Numbered from the stretch's first letter, positions 52,831 to 61,889 are shown. The stretch: DNA of 64,000 nucleotides from WHTK01 sp963711035 (GCA_963711035.1 CAVQCN010000001.1:806001-870000), one strand, 5' to 3'. Numbers and translations: made by a program. Notes: generated from the letters alone by a model not told the origin.

Positions 52831-53703
52831 TCAGCCAGCGAAGAAACCGGTAGCTTCGGCCCAGAGGATGAACTCGGCCAGCTCCAAGGGCCGGTTCACG
52901 TGGATGTCGTGTGCGGTGTCGAAGAACCAGCGCACCTTGACGTTGGCCAGCCCTTCCTCGGCCGGCGCCACCTGCTCTGCCTGGCGCCGGCGATGGGTGG
53001 CGTCGCCATGATCGGCGACGGCGATGAGGACGGGCGTCTGTACCTTCGGGTAGAGCTGCGCCGGCCGCTGCTCCCAGAGGGCGCGCAGTATCTGCATGTG
53101 GCGGTCGACGGTTAGCCAGGGACGGATCGTGCCGTCCTCCAGCACCTCGAAGTTGGCCATGCGCATCTCGAGCGTCTCCTCCGGCCAGTCGGGCCGCATG
53201 GCGCGCATGCGCTCCAGCATCTGGTCGCGCGGGCGTCCGGCCAGGTCTGGCGGACGCAGGTCGACCGATATCTGCTCCCAGGAGCCTCCCTCGGGCCGCG
53301 ACTGCAGGTCAAGGAAACCGCCATCCACCAGGACGACGCCCGAGGCCACGTCCGGATAGCGCGCGGCGAAGTCGAGCACGACGTTACCACCCCATGATTG
53401 GCCCGCGATGATCGGCCGCTCCAGGTGCAGCGCGTCGATCAGGCCTTTGAGGTCGGCCGTCGTCTCGTCGAAGCTGTAGCCACTGTCAGGTTTATCGCTG
53501 TGACCGTGGCCGCGCTGGTCGGCAGCGATGACATGATGGCCGGCCTGGTTGAGATAACGCGCCACCATATCCCACAGGCGGGCGTTGGAGGCGAGGCCAT
53601 GCAGCAGTACGCAGGGCAACCCCGGCCCGGGCAGCTCACGGATCGCCAGGCGAATGCTGCCGACGTCGACCAGGCGTTCGACGGGTTCTAACGGCGCGTC
53701 CAA
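52831..53703 (-). CDS. Alpha/beta hydrolase
   Basis: 290 residues. LPCVLLHGLASNARLWDMV (oxyanion region), DQRGHGHSDKPDSG, the elbow GQSWGGN with the nucleophile Ser, a late acidic VADHGD and His in FDTAHDIHVN. Likely an esterase, lactonase or similar enzyme; the substrate cannot be inferred. It overlaps the upstream S51-like gene by 16 bases, so the two are co-transcribed. Confidence 0.9.
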   Translation of the reverse strand: MDAPLEPVERLVDVGSIRLAIRELPGPGLPCVLLHGLASNARLWDMVARYLNQAGHHVIAADQRGHGHSDKPDSGYSFDETTADLKGLIDALHLERPIIAGQSWGGNVVLDFAARYPDVASGVVLVDGGFLDLQSRPEGGSWEQISVDLRPPDLAGRPRDQMLERMRAMRPDWPEETLEMRMANFEVLEDGTIRPWLTVDRHMQILRALWEQRPAQLYPKVQTPVLIAVADHGDATHRRRQAEQVAPAEEGLANVKVRWFFDTAHDIHVNRPLELAEFILWAEATGFFAG

Positions 53704-54836
53704 GTAGATCCCTGCGGTGAGTCGCCGATTTCAAAGCCGAGCTCGACCAGTGTGTCGCGCGCCTTGTCGGCCAGGTCGAAGCGCTTAGCCGCGCGCAGTG
53801 CCTCGCGCAGCTCGAGCACGAGGTCGACGAGCGGACCCTCCGCCTCCGACGAACCCGATTCGAGCTCGCCGCGCAGGCCCTGCACACGCGCCATCAGCTC
53901 CACCTTCGCGAAGCGGTCCAGCCCGTCCAGGCTCTCCACGTATTGCACTAGCGGCGCCAGGGGATCGGCAGAATCGCCGCTGGCCGTATCGCTGAAGGCG
54001 TAGCCGCTGACAACTTTCGATGCGTCGAAGGTGCGCACCACCTCGCGTGAGCTGGACTGCAGCGCGTCGAAGGGCAGCGCGTCGCCAGCTTCATAGCGCC
54101 GCTCGGCGCCGTCGCCGATCACAGTGATGCCGCCCTGGCCGGAGACCTCCGCCGTGCCCGTCGCCGGGTCGAGGCTGATCGAGGTGTAGGCATCTATGCC
54201 AAGGATGGCCACGTCCGACGGCAGCACTTCCTGCAGCTGATCGAAGCGCCGGGCACCCATGTAGCAGAAACGGGAGTCGTAGTTCTCGCCGCCGGAGTTG
54301 TCGTTGTAGTGGGGAACGACCGCCAGGCGCAGGCCGAAGCGGCCCAGCACGTCGAGGCCCTCCATCCAATAGGGGTCCTCACCCGCCTTGTAGACCTCGT
54401 ACACGGGCAGGGCGAACTTGCCCAGCGTGATCGAGGCGGCGCTGGCGAAGAGCAGGTCGGCCCCGCTTTCGAACTGATCGACGACTGCTTCCCACACGGG
54501 CGTGCCGCTCCATTGCTTGATGGCATAGCTGGGGCTACCGGGCCCGGCGAAGATCAGGTTTGCGTTGCGGATCTCGGCGATGGCGGCGCCAACCTCGGCC
54601 TCCGTGGCCTTTTCGCGATGGCGGTAGCTGGCCGGGCGCAACTCGACCTGCAGGTGGTGCTGGTAGTACTCGATCGCCTTTTCGACGATGGCGTCGATGT
54701 TGGTCTCGAAGCCGGCCGGCGTGTCGAGAAACACAGCGCGAGGTGGACCTGAGAGGCGGTTGATTGCGGCTCGATGCTGACCGCTCATGGCGGCCATCAT
54801 TTCGCCGGCGCCAACCAGTGTGATTCTGCCCGTCAT
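53688..54836 (-). CDS. S51/glutamine-amidotransferase-like protein fused to a CysS C-terminal-like domain
   Basis: 382 residues. The N-terminal part (about 1-245) is a type 1 glutamine amidotransferase/peptidase S51 (cyanophycinase)-like domain: GRITLVGAGEMMAAMSGQHRAA, FLDTPAGFETN, NLIFAGPGSPSYAI, and a LLFASAAS nucleophile-elbow candidate. The last 45 residues (ELREALRAAKRFDLADKARD and then DSPQGSTWTRR) look like the C-terminal helical tail of cysteinyl-tRNA synthetase. GGAAGGA sets the ATG at 54836. Role unknown; the tail may bind RNA (inference). Confidence 0.8.
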   Translation of the reverse strand: MTGRITLVGAGEMMAAMSGQHRAAINRLSGPPRAVFLDTPAGFETNIDAIVEKAIEYYQHHLQVELRPASYRHREKATEAEVGAAIAEIRNANLIFAGPGSPSYAIKQWSGTPVWEAVVDQFESGADLLFASAASITLGKFALPVYEVYKAGEDPYWMEGLDVLGRFGLRLAVVPHYNDNSGGENYDSRFCYMGARRFDQLQEVLPSDVAILGIDAYTSISLDPATGTAEVSGQGGITVIGDGAERRYEAGDALPFDALQSSSREVVRTFDASKVVSGYAFSDTASGDSADPLAPLVQYVESLDGLDRFAKVELMARVQGLRGELESGSSEAEGPLVDLVLELREALRAAKRFDLADKARDTLVELGFEIGDSPQGSTWTRR

Positions 54837-55192
54837 GACGTCCTTCCGAACCCTGGGACTACGGGGCGTTGTCGATTCTAGCATGCGCGCCGCGCAACCC
54901 GTGGAGGTGAAACGAGCCGCATCCTGCATCATTAAATATGGAAGCTTAGTTCACTGATTGACACGCAGGTACCCTCCTCAGCCGCTCTCATCGAAAAAGC
55001 CCACCTCTAAGGGCTGCCATAACACCTCTGCAGATTCAAAAACCTGGCAAATTTGGCATGTTTGTGCTAACATAAAGCGTGCCCTCGGCATTCATTCTCC
55101 GCCCGTCGTCCCATCCAATCCCCGGGACAACTGATCTGGATCCGAAAGAGGTTAGGTAGCACCTCGGCTCCTCGGAGCAGGGCTAACACGTT
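54837..55192 (+). promoter_or_regulatory. gyrB upstream region
   Basis: No gene in 54837-55192. It is more AT-rich than the surroundings (for example 54925-54960 and 55030-55080). A possible -10 TAACAT (55068-55073), 17 bases after TGGCAA (55045-55050), would give a gyrB leader over 100 bases long, unlike the leaderless genes. No DnaA boxes recognised. Confidence 0.4.
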
Positions 55193-57133
55193 ATGGCAGT
55201 AGAACGAAACGTTTCCCCAGACCAATACACCGCGCGCGATATCCAGGTCCTCGAAGGCCTGGAGGCCGTGCGACGCCGCCCCGGTATGTACATCGGCGGC
55301 ACGGACCAGCGCGGCCTGCATCACCTCGTCTTCGAGATCGCCGACAACAGCATCGACGAGGCCATGGCGGGCCACTGCGACCACATCTGGGTCCACATCA
55401 GCAAGGACAACCACGTCACGGTCCGCGACAACGGCTGGGGCATCCCAATCGACACGCACCCCCGCACCGGCAAGTCGGCGCTCGAGACGGTCATGACCGT
55501 GCTGCACGCCGGCGGCAAGTTCGGCGGCCAGGTCTACAAGGTCTCTGGCGGCTTGCACGGCGTCGGCGCCTCCGTGGTCAACGCTCTCTCCGAGGAGATG
55601 TGGGTCGAGGTGCGGCGCCAGAACAAGATCTACCGCCAGGAGTACGCTCGCGGCATTCCGACGACCGGCGTCGAAGTCGTGAAGAAGTCCCGCTATGAGG
55701 GGCCCAACATCGACGACCTGGCACCCACCGGCACGACGAGCTGCTTCCTGCCAGACGCCCAGATCTTCGGCGAGATCGAGTTCGACCCCACGATCCTGCT
55801 GCAGCGCTTCCGCGAGGCCGCGTACCTGACCAAGGGCATCTGGCTCTCGTTCATTGACGAGCGCACCGACACAGAATCCACCTTCTTCTTCGAGGGCGGC
55901 ATCCAGAGCTTCGTGCGCCACCTGAACAAGGACCGTGAGGTGCTGTTCCCGCGGCCGATCTACGTCGAGCGCGAGTCCGACGGCACCTACACCGAGGTCG
56001 CGATTCAGTACAACACCGGCTTCAACGAAGCCGCGTTCAGCTTCGCCAACTGCATCAATACGATCGACGGCGGCAGCCACATGACGGGCTTCCGTTCTGC
56101 TCTGACACGCGTGCTGAACGACTACGCCCGCAAGCAGAAGATCCTCAAGGACGACGACAGCAACCTCACCGGCGAGGACGCCCGCGAAGGCATGGTCGTC
56201 GTGGTCAGCGTCAAGCTCTCGGAGCCGCAGTTCGAGGGCCAGACCAAGACGCGTCTCGGCAACCCCGAGATCAAGGGCTACGTCGAGTCTGCCGTAGCCG
56301 AGGGCCTTTCGCAGTACCTCGAGGAGCACCCCTCGGACGGCCGGCGCATCATCGAGAAGTGCATCACAGCCGCCCGCGCCCGCGAGGCCGCCCGCAAAGC
56401 GCGCGACCTCGTCATCCGCAAGGGCCTGCTGGACGGCACCCTGCTGCCCGGCAAGCTCGCGGACTGCTCGGACCGCGACCCGGAAAACTGCGAGCTGTTC
56501 ATCGTTGAAGGCATCTCGGCCGGCGGCTCGGCCAAGGGCGGCCGCGACCGGCGCTTCCAGGCGATCCTGCCGCTGCAGGGCAAGATCCTCAACGTGGAGA
56601 AGGCCCGTCTGGACAAGATCTTCAGCCACAACGAAATCGCGGCGACGATCAAAGCGCTGGGCGCAGGCATCGACGATGACTTTTCGCTGGAGAAGCTGCG
56701 CTACCACCGCATCATCATCATGACCGACGCGGACGTGGACGGCGCCCACATCCGCACGCTGCTGCTGACGTTCTTCTTCCGCCACATGCGGCCGCTGATC
56801 AACGAGGGGCACCTCTACATCGCCCAGCCGCCGCTGTTCAAGATGCAGGTTGGCCGCCAGACACGCTACGTGTTCTCCGACGTGGAGCGGGACCAGATGA
56901 TCCAGCGCGACAACGCCAAGGTCGCGGCGCGCTACAAGGGCCTGGGCGAGATGAACCCTGAGCAACTCTGGGAAACGACGATGGACCCGGAGAAGCGCAT
57001 CCTGCTGCAGGTCAATATCGAGGACGCCGTAGAGGCCGACTCGATCTTCAGCAGCCTGATGGGCGACGACGTGGCCCCGCGCAAGCTGTTCATCCAGAAG
57101 TACGCCGCCTCGGTCCGCAACCTGGACGTCTAA
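55193..57133 (+). CDS. gyrB: DNA gyrase subunit B
   Basis: 646 residues. GHKL ATPase: LEAVRRRPGMYIGGTDQRGLHH, EIADNSIDEAMAG (Mg-binding Asn), GGKFGGQVYKVSGGLHGVGASVVNALS. TOPRIM: EGISAGGSAKGGRDRRFQAILPLQGKILNVEKA, MTDADVDGAHIRTLLLTFFFRHM. C-terminus YKGLGEMNPEQLWETTMDPE and NLDV ending is typical of GyrB. With GyrA it supercoils DNA. ParE is less likely given the length and ending. dnaA is 2.4 kb further on, on the other strand. Confidence 0.96.
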   Translation: MAVERNVSPDQYTARDIQVLEGLEAVRRRPGMYIGGTDQRGLHHLVFEIADNSIDEAMAGHCDHIWVHISKDNHVTVRDNGWGIPIDTHPRTGKSALETVMTVLHAGGKFGGQVYKVSGGLHGVGASVVNALSEEMWVEVRRQNKIYRQEYARGIPTTGVEVVKKSRYEGPNIDDLAPTGTTSCFLPDAQIFGEIEFDPTILLQRFREAAYLTKGIWLSFIDERTDTESTFFFEGGIQSFVRHLNKDREVLFPRPIYVERESDGTYTEVAIQYNTGFNEAAFSFANCINTIDGGSHMTGFRSALTRVLNDYARKQKILKDDDSNLTGEDAREGMVVVVSVKLSEPQFEGQTKTRLGNPEIKGYVESAVAEGLSQYLEEHPSDGRRIIEKCITAARAREAARKARDLVIRKGLLDGTLLPGKLADCSDRDPENCELFIVEGISAGGSAKGGRDRRFQAILPLQGKILNVEKARLDKIFSHNEIAATIKALGAGIDDDFSLEKLRYHRIIIMTDADVDGAHIRTLLLTFFFRHMRPLINEGHLYIAQPPLFKMQVGRQTRYVFSDVERDQMIQRDNAKVAARYKGLGEMNPEQLWETTMDPEKRILLQVNIEDAVEADSIFSSLMGDDVAPRKLFIQKYAASVRNLDV

Positions 57134-57159
57134 GCACCGGGCGATCGCCTGGACCCCTC

Positions 57160-57597
57160 ATGCCGCGCATCGTCGTTGATTTCGAGCCACCGTCTAAGGA
57201 TGCGCCCGGTTTCCGGTCGGACACCTCGGACCTCGTCTACTTCCTGTCGTGGGCCTTCTCAGCACGCTATGGCGGCAACCACGAGATGTCGCTGGCATCG
57301 CTGGTGCTGCGCGGCGAGTTCGGCATCGACCTGCGACCGCTGCTCACCTTTGCCGACCGCGACGTTGAGGTGCCGGAGGACCAGGAGGCACTGGACCGCG
57401 CCTGGCAGGACGCGGCGCCGCTGTCAGAGACCTGTCGCCGGGTCCTCGATGCGCTGGCCAGCGAGGAGCCGCGCCTGCAGTCGATCCGTGCGGACTACCC
57501 CGGCCTGAGCGAGAACATCAGCGAGCTCGCCAGCATGGCGCGGTGGGCCGCCGACCATGCTGCGCGGATTAGAGTGACGTTTCTCCTAGAGGACTAG
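57160..57597 (+). CDS. Hypothetical protein downstream of gyrB
   Basis: 145 residues, acidic, soluble, no recognised domain. Segments: VVDFEPPSKDAPGFRSDTSDLVYFLSW, FSARYGGNHEMSLASLVLRGEFGIDLRPLL, and a helical C-terminal half. It starts 26 bases after gyrB, probably co-transcribed, and is convergent with nadD (3 bases between stops). Confidence 0.65.
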   Translation: MPRIVVDFEPPSKDAPGFRSDTSDLVYFLSWAFSARYGGNHEMSLASLVLRGEFGIDLRPLLTFADRDVEVPEDQEALDRAWQDAAPLSETCRRVLDALASEEPRLQSIRADYPGLSENISELASMARWAADHAARIRVTFLLED

Positions 57598-57600
57598 CTC

Positions 57601-58182
57601 TCAGCCGCCGTACAGGCTCTTGGAGCGGATGTACGCCTCGACGGCGTCCGGCACCAGGTAGCGCAGGCTCTTGCCCTCCCGCGCCATGTCGCGCAGGCCG
57701 GTAGAGCTGATGTCGAGGTACGGCATCGGCAGCGCGATGAACCTGTCGTCGGGGACGAGGTCGTGCTTCGGCCACTCGCCAGGGCGCAACGCCACGACCA
57801 CAAAGGCCAGCTCGGCGATACCCTGCGGCTCATGCCAGGTGATCATGTCGGCCAGCGTGTCCTCGCCGGCCAGGAAGTAGAGCTCGTCCGCAGCGGAGAG
57901 CTCGGCGCGCATCTCCCGCAGCGTCACGACCGTGTACGTAGGGCCCTCGCGCCGCACCTCCCGGTCGTCGACCTCAAGGGCGTCGTTCCCCTCAATGGCC
58001 AGGCGCGCCATCACCAGCCGCTGAGCGGCCGGTGACACGCTGCGATCCGCCTTGCGCCACGGGTCGCCGGCGGGCATGAAGAGCACCTTGTCGAGACTTA
58101 GCTGCGTGCGCGCCTGCTCAGCCAGGATGAGGTGGCCGACGTGCGGCGGGTCGAAGGTGCCGCCCAGGATGCCCAGCTTCAT
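57601..58182 (-). CDS. nadD: Nicotinate-mononucleotide adenylyltransferase
   Basis: 193 residues: LGILGGTFDPPHVGHL (nucleotidyltransferase HxGH motif), MPAGDPWRK, and DISSTGLRDMAREGKSLRYLVPDAVEAYI (ISSTxxR motif). Makes deamido-NAD from nicotinate mononucleotide and ATP. ATG 58182 overlaps the obg stop (ATGA); the GTG at 58191 is an alternative. The obg-nadD order is common in bacteria. Confidence 0.95.
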   Translation of the reverse strand: MKLGILGGTFDPPHVGHLILAEQARTQLSLDKVLFMPAGDPWRKADRSVSPAAQRLVMARLAIEGNDALEVDDREVRREGPTYTVVTLREMRAELSAADELYFLAGEDTLADMITWHEPQGIAELAFVVVALRPGEWPKHDLVPDDRFIALPMPYLDISSTGLRDMAREGKSLRYLVPDAVEAYIRSKSLYGG

Positions 58183-59435
58183 CCGTACCACTCGAACTCA
58201 ACATCGCCCACGCGGACAATGTCGCCAGCCTTGGCGCCAGCGCGCCGCATCAAGCGCTCCAGGCCCATGCGACGCAGACGCTGTTGAAGCTCGTCCATCG
58301 CATCCCAGCCGCCCTCCGCCAGCTTCATAGCATCTTCTTCCGCCCTGCGCCCCCTGACGACGAAGACGCCGTCCTCTACCTGCAGGTCGAGCCGGTCGCG
58401 CGGCTCCGGCCGCAGTACGGGCACCGGTGGCTTCTCCGGGACTGCAGCACGCGCCTCTGTCGCCAGCTCGCTCAGACGCTGCTGCAACCGCTGTACGAGC
58501 TCCTGCGTCCCCTCTGTTGTCGCACCGGAGATGGCGAGTACATCCGCGCCTATGAAGTGCTCACGCAGCTCCGGCAGTCGCTCCTGTGCGTCCGGCAAGT
58601 CGATCTTGTTGAGCACGACGATCTCAGGACGCTCGAGCAGCAACTCGTCGTACAGCTCAAGCTCGCGGCGCACGGTCTCGTAGTCCTCGATCGGGTCAGG
58701 GGCGCTGGCGTCGAGCAGATGCACGAGAACACGAGTGCGCTCGACGTGGCGCAGGAACTGGTGCCCGAGGCCGGCGCCAGCGTGCGCTCCCTCAATGAGA
58801 CCTGGCAGGTCAGCCATCACAAACGCGTCCATGCCTAAATCGACCACCCCGAGGACTGGTTCCAGCGTCGTAAACGGAAAGTCACCCACGTCAGGCATCG
58901 CCCTGGACACGGCGCGCAGCAGCGTCGACTTGCCGGCGTTCGGTAGACCGATCAAGCCGACGTCGGCCAGCAGCTTTAGCTCCAGGCGAAGGTCGAACTC
59001 CTCGCCCGGCATACCACGCTCCGCGAAGCTAGGGGCTTGCCGCACCGAGTTGGAGAAACGCGCGTTGCCGCGCCCACCGTCGCCGCCTTTCGCCACGATT
59101 ATGGCAGCACCCGGCGCGTCAAGATCCCAGCGCAACTCAGCGTCGAGCGCGGTTACGACCGTACCGACCGGCACCTTTACCGTCAGATCTACACCGTTGG
59201 CGCCACGGCGGTGACCACCCTCACCGGGCCGCCCGCTTTCCGCCTTGTAGACTCTGCGGTGCCGCAGGTGAGCCAGCGTCGTCAGCCCCTCGTCGGCCAC
59301 GATGATGACGTCGCCGCCCTTGCCGCCATCGCCGCCATCTGGACCGCCACGCGGCACGAACTTCTCTCGGCGGAAGCTCATGGCTCCGTTGCCGCCGGCT
59401 CCAGAAAGAACGTGGATTTGTACAAGATCAATCAT
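58179..59435 (-). CDS. obg: Obg GTPase (CgtA)
   Basis: 418 residues: glycine-rich Obg fold (GAGGNGAMSFRREKFVPRGGPDGGDGGKGGDV and so on through about residue 155, quoted in part: SGAGGNGAMSFRREKFVPRG), GTPase domain with GLPNAGKSTLL (G1), DLPGLIEGAHAGAGLGHQFL (G3) and NKIDL (G4), then a C-terminal OCT domain ending FEWYG. Involved in late 50S assembly and stress response. A consensus TATAAT ends 8 bases before the ATG. Confidence 0.97.
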   Translation of the reverse strand: MIDLVQIHVLSGAGGNGAMSFRREKFVPRGGPDGGDGGKGGDVIIVADEGLTTLAHLRHRRVYKAESGRPGEGGHRRGANGVDLTVKVPVGTVVTALDAELRWDLDAPGAAIIVAKGGDGGRGNARFSNSVRQAPSFAERGMPGEEFDLRLELKLLADVGLIGLPNAGKSTLLRAVSRAMPDVGDFPFTTLEPVLGVVDLGMDAFVMADLPGLIEGAHAGAGLGHQFLRHVERTRVLVHLLDASAPDPIEDYETVRRELELYDELLLERPEIVVLNKIDLPDAQERLPELREHFIGADVLAISGATTEGTQELVQRLQQRLSELATEARAAVPEKPPVPVLRPEPRDRLDLQVEDGVFVVRGRRAEEDAMKLAEGGWDAMDELQQRLRRMGLERLMRRAGAKAGDIVRVGDVEFEWYG

Positions 59436-59443
59436 TGAGATCG

Positions 59444-59449
59444 ATTATA
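59444..59449 (-). promoter_or_regulatory. -10 hexamer TATAAT of obg
   Basis: Perfect consensus on the minus strand, ending 8 bases before the ATG at 59435; no Shine-Dalgarno. Strong candidate for a leaderless promoter. Confidence 0.65.
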
Positions 59450-59515
59450 AGGACTCCCCCCATCGTCACCCCTTGATAGTGATCTGGTAGGGATGTGCGG
59501 TCTGGTGATATTGAA

Positions 59516-60871
59516 TCAGTCGGCTGTGTCGTGGGTGTGAACGGTCGCCTTGATGGCGTCGAGGTCGGCGCGCAGGTTTGGTGAATTGCCGACCTCGCGC
59601 TCGAGCTGAGAGCAGGCATGAACGATGGTGGAGTGGTCTTTCTTACCGAGCATCTGGGCGATAGCGGAGTACGTGAGGCCGCTCTCGCTGCGCAGCAGGT
59701 ACATGGCGATGTGGCGGGCGTAGGTCAGGTTACGGTTGCGTCGAGGGCTGGCGAGCTCATGGATGCTGATGCCGAGGTGGCTGCAGACGGCGCCGAGCAG
59801 TTCCGCGGGAAGTGCTTTGTGTTGCTCGCCTGGTAAGGGCGCGATGGGTTGCAGGGCGCGTGCTGCGAAGTCGATGGTGACCTCGTCGCGGGAGATGCGA
59901 GCCAGGGCTGTAACGCGGTTGATGGCGCCTTCGAGGTCGCGGATGCTGCCTTTGACGCGGATCGCGAGGTAGTGCTGCACCTCGCCGGGCAGGACGATGC
60001 CCTGGTATTCCGCCTTGAGCTGGACGAAGCGGATGCGGTCTTCGATCGAGGGTTGCTCGATGTTCGCGACGAGGCCCCACTGGAGCTGGGTGTGGAATCG
60101 CGCAGTCTCGCCATTCATGGCGGTGGGATCGCCTGTGACGACCACGGTGCGGCCCTGATCACTGAGGCCGGCGACAGTCTGGTAGAACTCGTTGAGGGTC
60201 GCCTTCTTGCCGTGCAGGATGTGGACGTCGTCGATCAGCAACAGGTCGAGGTCCCGGTAGCGGGCGCGGAAGGCGGCGCCGCTGTGGTTGCGCACGGCAG
60301 TCGTAAACTCGCTGAGGAACTGCTCGGCACCTGCCAGGATGAAGCGTGTGTGCAAAGCGGCAGCCTCGTGACCGATGGCGTGCAGCAGGTGCGTCTTGCC
60401 GCAACCAGAAGGCCCCGTGATCAGCAGCGGTGAGTAGATAGAGGTGCCCTTCGTCGCCGAAATGTCCTGGGCGGCGCTGTAGGCGAGGCGGTTGAAGTTG
60501 CCCTGCATGTAGGTCGAAAAGGAGAAGCGTGGGTTTAGCGGCGTCGATACGCGCAGCGGCAGGAGCGGCGGCTGCAAGGCAGGCGGGTTGATGGCGGCGA
60601 TGGCGTCGTCGGCGGGCTCGAAGCGGACGCTGAGCCCGGACCCTGCGACCGCGCTGAGGGCCTGGCTGATCATGGCCCGCATGCGGGTCGAGAGCCAGTC
60701 GCAGGCCAAGTCGTTCGGCGCTGCGACCACGAGAACGGTGCCATCGAAGCGCAGGCCCACCGTATTCCGGAGCCAGGTGTCGTAGTTCTGGCGGGTAACC
60801 CGCAGGAGCAATTGTGCCAGTGTCGCCTCCCATATTTGGTGAGGCGAATTGCCTGGTGACGAAAAGGACAA
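59516..60871 (-). CDS. dnaA: Chromosomal replication initiator DnaA
   Basis: 451 residues. Domain I is near the start (QIWEATLAQLLLRVTRQNYDTWL); AAA+ domain has Walker A GPSGCGKTHLL (about 154-164) and Walker B LLLIDDVHIL (about 212-221), sensor 2 GSIRDLEGAINRV; domain IV has RNRNLTYARHIAMYLLR and KKDHSTIVHA (DnaA-box recognition). The linker is short. The TTG at 60871 is preferred over the GTG at 60892 because GGAGGG sits 6 bases before it. Unusually, dnaN is not beside it. Confidence 0.95.
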   Translation of the reverse strand: MSFSSPGNSPHQIWEATLAQLLLRVTRQNYDTWLRNTVGLRFDGTVLVVAAPNDLACDWLSTRMRAMISQALSAVAGSGLSVRFEPADDAIAAINPPALQPPLLPLRVSTPLNPRFSFSTYMQGNFNRLAYSAAQDISATKGTSIYSPLLITGPSGCGKTHLLHAIGHEAAALHTRFILAGAEQFLSEFTTAVRNHSGAAFRARYRDLDLLLIDDVHILHGKKATLNEFYQTVAGLSDQGRTVVVTGDPTAMNGETARFHTQLQWGLVANIEQPSIEDRIRFVQLKAEYQGIVLPGEVQHYLAIRVKGSIRDLEGAINRVTALARISRDEVTIDFAARALQPIAPLPGEQHKALPAELLGAVCSHLGISIHELASPRRNRNLTYARHIAMYLLRSESGLTYSAIAQMLGKKDHSTIVHACSQLEREVGNSPNLRADLDAIKATVHTHDTAD

Positions 60872-61118
60872 GTTTAACCCTCCGGCCGGCACTGCCTAGC
60901 CAAAAAACAGAGCACCAAGAGGACTTAGGCTGCCCTGCCGTCTTGTCCCCGTCCCCATGCCAACGTGCAGGACGAACGGCAAAGTAGCACAGCCGGAGCC
61001 AAGCCGGTCAAGGCCTTTATGATCAGTTAGGCCACATTTTGTTGGCCCGGCTTAGAGGCTTGCGGTGGCGCGGTCTAAATGCGAGCGATGGATACGCCGA
61101 GTCTATAATCAGTGTGAA
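60872..61118. other. dnaA-coaX intergenic region
   Basis: About 250 bases between the divergent dnaA and coaX genes. No TTATCCACA-like DnaA box or AT-rich unwinding block was recognised, so there is no support for the origin here. It contains the coaX -10. Confidence 0.5.
61104..61109 (+). promoter_or_regulatory. -10 hexamer TATAAT of coaX
   Basis: Perfect consensus ending 9 bases before the ATG at 61119, no Shine-Dalgarno; it shows that the upstream in-frame start at 61065 would be upstream of transcription. Confidence 0.65.
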
Positions 61119-61889
61119 ATGCTTCTCGCAATCGACATCGGAAACACAAACGTAACTATAGGCGTTTACGAGGAAGATCAGTTGCGCGGCACCTGGCGCA
61201 TCGCCACGGACACTGCCCGGCTGGCCGACGAGTATGCCGCCGTGATCATGAGCCTGCTGCAAATGAAGGGTATTGCGCGAGAGCAGATACACTATGCCGT
61301 CTTCGCCAGCGTCGTGCCGTCGTTGTCGTCTGTCTTCGAGGAGGTTTGCCGCCGACACTTCGATGTGGCGCCGCTGCGAGTCGGCGCCGGCGTGCGGACC
61401 GGCCTGCGCATCCTTTACGAAGACCCGCGCGAGGTCGGCGCCGATCGCATCGTCGACGCGGTCGCCGCGCTCAAGCTGCACGACCCGCCGCTGATCGTCG
61501 TCGACGTGGGCACCGCGGTCGTCTTCGACGCGATTTCGCGCGACGGGGACTATCTGGGCGGAGCCATCGCACCCGGCGTCGGCCTCGCAGCTGACGCGCT
61601 GGCGCAGAAGACGGCCCTGCTGCGTCGCGTCGACCTGCGTCCGCCGAAGCACGCCGTTGGCAACAACACGACGGCAGCTATTCAGTCCGGCATCCTGCTC
61701 GGCTACGCTGGCCTCATCGAATCGATGATCGAGCGCTTCAAGGCCGAAATCGGCGCCGACGCCTGGGTGGTTGCCACGGGAGGCTGGGCCACGCTAATGG
61801 CGGAGCTGACTAGCTTCGACCACGTCGACCCGGACCTGACGCTGAAGGGCCTACGCCATATCTACGAGATGAACGAGGCGCCCGTATGA
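61119..61889 (+). CDS. coaX: Type III pantothenate kinase
   Basis: 256 residues: MLLAIDIGNTNVTIGVYE (phosphate-binding), PRVG-like LRVGAGVRTGLRI, EVGADRIVDAVAA and IVVDVGTAVVFDAIS, ATGGWATLM near the C-terminus. ASKHA-fold enzyme making 4'-phosphopantothenate, needing a monovalent cation. The stop overlaps the coaBC start (ATGA), so two CoA-synthesis steps are coupled. Start fixed by the promoter position. Confidence 0.95.
   Translation: MLLAIDIGNTNVTIGVYEEDQLRGTWRIATDTARLADEYAAVIMSLLQMKGIAREQIHYAVFASVVPSLSSVFEEVCRRHFDVAPLRVGAGVRTGLRILYEDPREVGADRIVDAVAALKLHDPPLIVVDVGTAVVFDAISRDGDYLGGAIAPGVGLAADALAQKTALLRRVDLRPPKHAVGNNTTAAIQSGILLGYAGLIESMIERFKAEIGADAWVVATGGWATLMAELTSFDHVDPDLTLKGLRHIYEMNEAPV

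Noticed and set aside
54837..61118. Chromosomal origin next to gyrB or dnaA
   Set aside because: No DnaA-box cluster or AT-rich unwinding element could be identified by eye; skew cannot be computed here.
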